NCBI GenBank assembly: GCA_022564695.1
Contig: JADFKX010000022.1
Span: forward strand, 1-17,397
Direction: 5' to 3'
From: Chloroflexota bacterium
GTDB taxonomy: Bacteria; Chloroflexota; Dehalococcoidia; SM23-28-2; RBG-16-64-32
DNA length: 17,397 nt
Shown here: positions 14,190 through 17,397 of the stretch, piece by piece
Layout: every line of letters starts with the position of its first letter
Position numbering within the stretch: the first letter of the stretch is position 1
Program-made: the position numbers and the translations under genes
The notes under the pieces: model-generated
Database searches by the model: none
Seen by the model: the letters and a program-made list of their open reading frames with translations, nothing else
Told to the model about the DNA's origin: nothing

Positions 14190-14624
14190 CTACTCTAACC
14201 TCATCTCGGCCGTCGACGACAACTCCAACGTGGGACCGATAATATCGCCGGTGAGGAATGCCACCAAGCTAGCCAGGGGAGTTATGAGATCGTAATCGTA
14301 ATCCACCTGCACAACCACCGACTCTCCTGGCAAGCCTTGGGCGTTGGTGACCAAGACATCCATGTTCGTTTCTTCGTTGATGAGGGTGGCAGTATCATGC
14401 ACACGGTCTATAATTTGTTGTTCAGTGGCCGCGACCGCACCCAGTCGCGCTCCTTCTCTGGCCGAGTTCGTCACCGTGATCCAGGAGTGGAAGCCCATCC
14501 CAAAATCCACGATGGCGAACAGCAGAATTAGAAAGATTGGGACGAGTAGGGCAAACTCAACCAGAGCCTGGCCCTTCTCACCCCTCTGTCCCTTCTCTGT
14601 TCGTCTTCGAATCAGCTTTAGCAT
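14190..14624 (-). CDS. tadE: TadE-like pseudopilin
   Basis: The 144-aa protein has a basic N-terminus (residues 1-18), then GQALVEFALLVPIFLILLF (18-36), a membrane helix preceded by a prepilin-like site G18|Q19 with Glu23 at +5, and an outer C-terminal domain with TNSAREGARLGA (52-63), which is typical of TadE. TadE is a minor pseudopilin needed for Flp pilus formation and is normally cleaved by the same prepilin peptidase as Flp. It follows flp on the same strand after 173 bases rich in hairpins. The ribosome binding site is weak (AGG ten bases upstream), consistent with lower output than flp. Only one TadE-type gene is present; no TadF or TadG homologue is in the window. Confidence 0.88.
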   Translation of the reverse strand: MLKLIRRRTEKGQRGEKGQALVEFALLVPIFLILLFAIVDFGMGFHSWITVTNSAREGARLGAVAATEQQIIDRVHDTATLINEETNMDVLVTNAQGLPGESVVVQVDYDYDLITPLASLVAFLTGDIIGPTLELSSTAEMRLE

Positions 14625-14657
14625 CTGATCGCCTATCTGATGACCGCAAGGTGTGGA

Positions 14658-14681
14658 GCCCTGCGTTCACTCCTGCAGGGC
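14658..14681 (-). repeat. Small hairpin upstream of tadE
   Basis: GCCCTGC (14658-14664) and GCAGGGC (14675-14681) form a 7-bp perfect inverted repeat with a 10-base loop, in the flp-tadE spacer. It has no T-run in either direction. It may add structure to the tadE leader. Confidence 0.4.
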
Positions 14682-14714
14682 GGTTCCTCTCTCTTCTCGT
14701 GTCCGGTTTGTCTC

Positions 14715-14755
14715 CGTGGGTGGTGGGCCCGATAGAATCGCGCCCACCACCCACG
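14715..14755 (-). repeat. Long perfect hairpin between flp and tadE
   Basis: A 14-bp perfect inverted repeat, CGTGGGTGGTGGGC (14715-14728) and its complement (14742-14755), encloses a 13-base loop. The loop itself can pair CGAT with ATCG around three bases, after one C-C mismatch. No T-run follows on the minus strand. It lies 43 bases after the flp stop. Such a stem could stop 3' exonuclease decay and stabilise flp mRNA, or act as a partial terminator that lowers expression of tadE and the genes beyond. These roles are inference. Confidence 0.6.
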
Positions 14756-14757
14756 AT

Positions 14758-14801
14758 CGACGGCAGCATGCTGCCGTCGACGGGCTCACGCCCGTCGCTA
14801 C
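14758..14801 (-). repeat. Double REP-like palindrome, with GTAG containing the flp stop codon
   Basis: Read on the minus strand, GTAG (14801-14798) is followed by CGACGGGC, four loop bases and GCCCGTCG (14797-14778). A perfect 22-base palindrome, with arms CGACGGCAGCA and TGCTGCCGTCG, then occupies 14779-14758. The two palindromes share a CG. The TAG of the GTAG is the stop codon of flp. GTAG before a palindrome is the signature of REP elements; the two-palindrome layout resembles a REP doublet. Another GTAG-led palindrome is at 4386-4408. Confidence 0.55.
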
Positions 14802-14983
14802 GGCATTGCGGCTGTAATGGCGCCCAGCTGCCCGGCAATGGCTATGCCTAGCACGCCCAGCGCTATGATAGCGGCCACTGCGATGAGCGCCAGGATCAGG
14901 CCGTACTCGGCTAGAGCCTGCCCCTCTTCCCGCTCGAAGCGGGTAACGAACCGCAGCAGAGCCGCGCTAATGTTGGAAAGCAT
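14798..14983 (-). CDS. flp: Flp-type pilin, major pilus subunit
   Basis: The 61-aa prepilin has a 21-residue leader ending FEREEG, a cleavage site G21|Q22, the Flp motif QALAEYGLIL (22-31) with Glu26 at +5 and the adjacent Tyr27, and a hydrophobic helix to about residue 50. The mature pilin would be 40 residues, normal for Flp. The strong ribosome binding site AGGAGGAAGCG lies directly before the ATG, as expected for an abundant structural protein. It is first in the tad operon and divergent from a prepilin peptidase. The stop codon lies inside a REP-like GTAG, so the C-terminus may have been set by insertion of that element. Only one flp copy is present. Confidence 0.92.
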   Translation of the reverse strand: MLSNISAALLRFVTRFEREEGQALAEYGLILALIAVAAIIALGVLGIAIAGQLGAITAAMP

Positions 14984-15120
14984 CGCTTCCTCCTTTCCTC
15001 TAGGATCTTTTCGCGTTCCTCTTCTCTGGTCAGGCCGTCCTCAAAGGACAAGCCCATCCAGAGAGCTTCCATGAGATTAGATGCTGGCCCTACTAGATCC
15101 GTTACGCTTATGTCCACTGA

Positions 15121-15136
15121 GTGAAAGAGTTTTCAC
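15121..15136. promoter_or_regulatory. Inverted repeat in the flp leader, possible operator
   Basis: GTGAAA (15121-15126) and TTTCAC (15131-15136) form a 6-bp perfect inverted repeat with a 4-base centre. It lies just downstream of the candidate flp transcription start, where a repressor such as one of the XRE proteins could bind. No binding evidence exists in the sequence itself. Confidence 0.35.
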
Positions 15137-15165
15137 CACCTGATCCGCACACTGAATCGCGGGTT

Positions 15166-15191
15166 AAACGTTTCAATCTCCGCAGCGTTCC
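15166..15191 (-). promoter_or_regulatory. Candidate ECF-type promoter of the flp/tad operon
   Basis: On the minus strand GGAAC (15191-15187) is followed after exactly 16 bases by CGTTT (15170-15166). GGAAC/GAAAC-N16-CGT is the usual architecture of ECF promoters. It implies a leader of about 175 bases before the flp ATG. The ECF sigma gene at 4810 is the only sigma factor in the window, so a link is plausible but not shown. Confidence 0.35.
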
Positions 15192-15291
15192 AAGAAGTAA
15201 GATGGATTTCGCCAAGCACGCGTTACGTAGAGTTGGATCAGACGCTGTACTGCCAAGCTAGCAGCCGCCAGGAATAGAGGACGGCCTCACC

Positions 15292-16032
15292 TTGATCACT
15301 GTCCTCGCCGCCGTCCTCGGCCTGCTCCTGGGCCACGTGCTGGACGTCTTCTTCGACCGTCTGTATACTGACGGATCGCTGGCCGGCCCCGCCTGCCGCT
15401 GCCCGCACTGTCACCACGCGCTTCGCCCACTCCAACTGATCCCCATCGTCGGCGTGGCCTGGAGCCGCGGCCGCTGCCCCGACTGCGACAGGCGGCTGCC
15501 CCTGCGCGCCTTCCTGCTCACCCCCGGCAGCGCCGCCCTGTTCGTCACCGCGGAACTTGTCGTCGCCGGGTTCGGCCCGGCCCTGCTGGCCGGCTTCTTC
15601 GCCACCGTATTCCTGGCCCTCATCTTCACCGACCTTGAGCGACGCCTCATCCCCAACCGCGTCGTCTACCCCTCCCTCCTCCTGGCCGCTGCCTTCTCCT
15701 GGGCCTGGCCAGACCGCTCTGTCCTCGAGATCTTCAGCGGCGGCGCCACCGCCCTGATCCTGACCTCCGTTATGTTCATCGTGGGCCGCGGCGCCCTCGG
15801 CCTAGGCGATGTCAAGATGTCGATCCTCATGGGCCTTGTGGTCGGCTTACCCTCTGTCATCGTGGGTATCCTCATAGGCACCCTCGCAGCGGGCGCCTTT
15901 ATCCTGCCGCTGATGATCCTGCGCGTGCTGAACCGGCGCGACTACATCGCCTACGGCCCCTTCATCGCCATCGGCGCCGTGGTCGCCCTCTTCTGGGGCG
16001 AGCCGATCTGGGACTGGTACTTCGACCGCTAG
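15292..16032 (+). CDS. pilD: Prepilin peptidase (type IV leader peptidase, A24 family)
   Basis: The 246-aa integral membrane aspartic protease would cleave the Flp and TadE leader peptides. The catalytic Asp pair is present: D114 in FTDLERRLIPN and D173 in GLGDVKM. The N-terminal cytoplasmic domain keeps two CxxC pairs (C37/C40 and C62/C65), as in full-length bifunctional PilD, rather than the short TadV type usual in tad loci. The stretch after the second pair (RLPLRAFLLTPGS) departs from the usual R-Y-P-x-V-E, so methyltransferase activity is doubtful. About seven or eight hydrophobic segments are visible. The start is TTG at 15292, where the first membrane helix begins; a GAGG lies 11 bases upstream and a stop blocks the frame at 15259. 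It is divergent from flp, which supports its role in pilus maturation. Confidence 0.9.
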   Translation: MITVLAAVLGLLLGHVLDVFFDRLYTDGSLAGPACRCPHCHHALRPLQLIPIVGVAWSRGRCPDCDRRLPLRAFLLTPGSAALFVTAELVVAGFGPALLAGFFATVFLALIFTDLERRLIPNRVVYPSLLLAAAFSWAWPDRSVLEIFSGGATALILTSVMFIVGRGALGLGDVKMSILMGLVVGLPSVIVGILIGTLAAGAFILPLMILRVLNRRDYIAYGPFIAIGAVVALFWGEPIWDWYFDR

Positions 16033-16059
16033 CCACGGCGCCGTATCAGGCGGGCTAGC

Positions 16060-16088
16060 TTGACACCCCCCGCGGGAGACGCAATGAT
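16060..16088 (+). promoter_or_regulatory. Candidate sigma70-type promoter of the CoA-transferase operon
   Basis: A perfect -35 TTGACA (16060-16065) is 17 bases from AATGAT (16083-16088), which matches the -10 consensus at four of six positions. It lies about 70 bases before the ATG at 16159. GTATCA (16043-16048) and TGATAC (16085-16090) form an inverted pair flanking the -35 and could mark a regulator site. No clear terminator for the peptidase gene precedes it. Confidence 0.45.
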
Positions 16089-16158
16089 ACCCGCGCACCC
16101 ATCGCCTACGTGATTGCAGGCAAGGGCGAGAGTCCTGCAGACAAACAGGAGTAGCCTC

Positions 16159-17139
16159 ATGACCACTGTCGATGTCCTCGCCGAAGGGCGAGGCGAATAC
16201 CTCAAGGTAGACCCCGATGGCTTCCGCGATTGGGTCCGCGAGAACAAGAGCCGCGCCCTCGTCCCCAAGCTGATGTCGGAGAAGGAGGCGGTCGAGAAGT
16301 TAGTCTCCGACGGCGACTACATCTGGTACGAGTGCAACTACCTGCAGCGCGGCCCCGCCTCCCTCATCCGCGAGGTGATCCGCCAGAAGAAGAAGGACCT
16401 CTGGGTTGGCGCCAAGTTCACCTGGGTCACCGCCGCCCTCCTCGTCGGCGGCGGTTGCGTCTCCAAGCTCGATGTCGGCTTCTTCCTGTTCGGCCCCACC
16501 GTGGAGCAGGCGATCCGCGAAGGGCGTGTCACGGCCTACGAGTACTCCAACGTGGTGATGACTAACCGCATCATGGCCGGGGCGATGGGCCTCCCCTTCA
16601 TGCCCGTTCGCTCCTTCGGCGGCACGGACGGCTTCACCCACTCCGGCGCCAAGCTGATCAACGACCCCTACACCGGCGAGCCGATCACCATCGTCCCCGC
16701 CCTCAACCCGGACGTCGCCCTCATCCACGTCCACCAGGCGGACGTGTTCGGCAACGCCCGTATCTTCGGCACCGGCATCTCCCACCAGGAGGCGGCGATG
16801 GCCTCCAAGAAGGTGATCATCTCCGCCGAGGAGATCATCGATACGGAGGAGATCCGCCGAGATCCCGGCCGTACCACCATCCCCTACTACGTCGTGGACG
16901 CCGTCGTCCACGCCCCCTTCGGCGCTTATCCGGGCGAGATGCAGGGCCACTACACCTCGGACGTGCCGCACGTCATCGAGGTCGTCGCCTCCACGCTGCG
17001 CGGCCTCATCCCCCAGTATCTCGACAAGTATGTCTACGGCGTCTCCTCCCAGGCTGAGATGCTGGACAAGCTGGTCGGCGCCAGCAGGCTGAAGGATATC
17101 CAGGGCCGCGCCACCATCAAGGAGGGGTACACAGCATGA
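16159..17139 (+). CDS. gctA: CoA-transferase subunit A (glutaconate CoA-transferase GctA-like)
   Basis: The 326-aa protein is a class I CoA-transferase alpha subunit of the glutaconate CoA-transferase type. With subunit B it would move CoA between an acyl-CoA and a free acid. Visible signatures are the N-terminal KLMSEKEAVEKLVSDGD (37-53), then FTHSGAKLINDPYTGEPI (159-176), ALNPDVALIHVHQAD (181-195) and FGNARI...SHQEAAMASKKVI (197-220), all typical of GctA. The start at 16159 has CAGGAG seven bases upstream; the frame is open 15 codons further but without a ribosome binding site. Its stop overlaps the next ATG (ATGA). The substrate cannot be told. Relatives include glutaconate, 3-oxoacid and ring-degradation enzymes, as well as IpdAB-type hydrolases of steroid breakdown. 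Confidence 0.85.
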   Translation: MTTVDVLAEGRGEYLKVDPDGFRDWVRENKSRALVPKLMSEKEAVEKLVSDGDYIWYECNYLQRGPASLIREVIRQKKKDLWVGAKFTWVTAALLVGGGCVSKLDVGFFLFGPTVEQAIREGRVTAYEYSNVVMTNRIMAGAMGLPFMPVRSFGGTDGFTHSGAKLINDPYTGEPITIVPALNPDVALIHVHQADVFGNARIFGTGISHQEAAMASKKVIISAEEIIDTEEIRRDPGRTTIPYYVVDAVVHAPFGAYPGEMQGHYTSDVPHVIEVVASTLRGLIPQYLDKYVYGVSSQAEMLDKLVGASRLKDIQGRATIKEGYTA

Positions 17140-17397
17140 GCGAGAAGGCAGCCTACTTCAACGAGCGCGAGCACCAGATCTGCACGGTAGCCCGCATGAT
17201 CGAAGACGCCAGGACCTACTGGGTGGCCGGCGGCGGCTCCCCCATGGCCTCCATCCTCCTGGCCAAGATGCTGTACGCCCCCAACGCCATCTACGTCACC
17301 GAGGACGGCGTCGTCGCCCCTGAACCTTCCCTCCCTCTCGACCCCCTCATGACGATGGTCACCAGCCGCTCCAGCTACCGCGCCCTACAGTGGGGCA
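17136..17397 (+). CDS. gctB: CoA-transferase subunit B (GctB-like), 5' part
   Basis: A frame starting in the ATGA overlap with gctA runs off the window; 87 residues are visible. It begins MSEKAAYFNEREHQICTVAR. The Gly-rich stretch VAGGGSPMASILLAKMLYAP (30-49) and the following strand with Glu56 (TEDG) correspond to the beta-subunit region that carries the catalytic glutamate in glutaconate CoA-transferase. If that alignment is right, the residue is kept, which favours a transferase over an IpdAB-like hydrolase. Only about a third of the protein is visible. The four-base overlap and matching families support a two-subunit enzyme with the upstream gene. Confidence 0.8.
   Translation, partial: MSEKAAYFNEREHQICTVARMIEDARTYWVAGGGSPMASILLAKMLYAPNAIYVTEDGVVAPEPSLPLDPLMTMVTSRSSYRALQWG

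Larger units (their letters stand above)
14984..15291. promoter_or_regulatory. Divergent control region between flp and the prepilin peptidase gene
   Basis: This 308-base region must hold the flp operon promoter (minus) and probably that of the peptidase (plus). It contains an ECF-type promoter-like sequence pointing to flp (15166-15191) and a 16-base inverted repeat GTGAAA-GAGT-TTTCAC (15121-15136). The AAACGTTT palindrome at 15166-15173 or so overlaps the ECF -10-like element. A frame starting with GTG at 15117 runs into flp in another phase. Its charged Glu/Arg stretch comes from the purine-rich ribosome binding region, and I do not call it a gene. No good sigma70 pair is seen for the peptidase. 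Confidence 0.5.

Noticed and set aside
14715..14801. CRISPR-like array or attachment site suggested by adjacent palindromes
   Set aside because: The palindromes differ from each other, there are no regular spacers, and no cas or integrase gene is present. REP-like elements and an mRNA hairpin explain them better.
14578..14838. Minus-strand frame across the flp-tadE spacer
   Set aside because: It runs through three palindromes and the start of tadE in another phase, with no ribosome binding site and low-complexity composition.
14911..15117. Minus-strand frame (GTG start) before and overlapping flp, a possible leader peptide
   Set aside because: It overlaps flp by 73 bases in another phase. 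Its Glu/Arg-rich part comes from the purine-rich flp ribosome binding region, and there is no good start signal. A leader peptide cannot be fully excluded.

Overview
The window is GC-rich bacterial DNA. It has three parts: a respiratory glycolate/2-hydroxyacid oxidase operon, a central block of cell-envelope and surface genes (an ECF sigma factor with a membrane anti-sigma-like partner, and a complete Tad/Flp pilus operon ending in small regulators), and the start of a CoA-transferase operon. No rRNA, tRNA, CRISPR array, insertion sequence or phage gene is visible. The pilus locus has CpaB followed directly by CpaE, with no secretin or secretin-associated gene between them. That fits an organism with a single membrane. 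With the overall gene style it makes Chloroflexota (Dehalococcoidia-like) my best guess, but this is inference and no marker gene is present.

Layout. 1-95 (-) is the N-terminus of an unidentified protein with one membrane segment, divergent from 315-4340 (+), glcD-glcE-glcF, which overlap each other and encode the FAD subunits and the iron-sulphur subunit of glycolate oxidase. A 469-nt spacer with palindromes follows. Next come an ECF sigma factor (4810-5430) and a DUF4367-type membrane protein (5433-6803), closed by a strong intrinsic terminator (6825-6859). From there to 14983 everything is on the minus strand. In transcription order it reads flp pilin, tadE, cpaB, cpaE, cpaF, tadB, tadC, an XRE regulator, a DUF192 protein, then a second XRE regulator with its own sigma70-type promoter, and a 59-aa protein. 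The 59-aa protein is the C-terminal helical tail of those regulators without the DNA-binding domain. A full-length prepilin peptidase (15292-16032, +) is divergent from flp. A GctA-like CoA-transferase subunit (16159-17139) and the start of its B subunit (17136 to the edge) close the window.

How it works together. Flp and TadE both carry a type IV prepilin-like G|QAL.E motif that the divergent peptidase can process. CpaF powers assembly, TadB and TadC form the membrane platform, and CpaE is the localisation ATPase with a receiver domain that has lost its phospho-acceptor. The most interesting unit is at the 3' end of the pilus block. Two paralogous XRE repressor-like proteins share a tail that begins [VI]DPDLL, and a tail-only small protein is translationally coupled to one of them. 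The layout resembles SinR/SinI of Bacillus, a repressor and an antagonist sharing a dimerisation region. Other points to check are a nine-G tract at the cpaF/tadB junction where loss of one G would fuse the two proteins, REP-like palindromes preceded by GTAG (one supplies the flp stop codon), a long perfect hairpin between flp and tadE, and ECF-type promoter-like sequences before both the sigma gene and flp.
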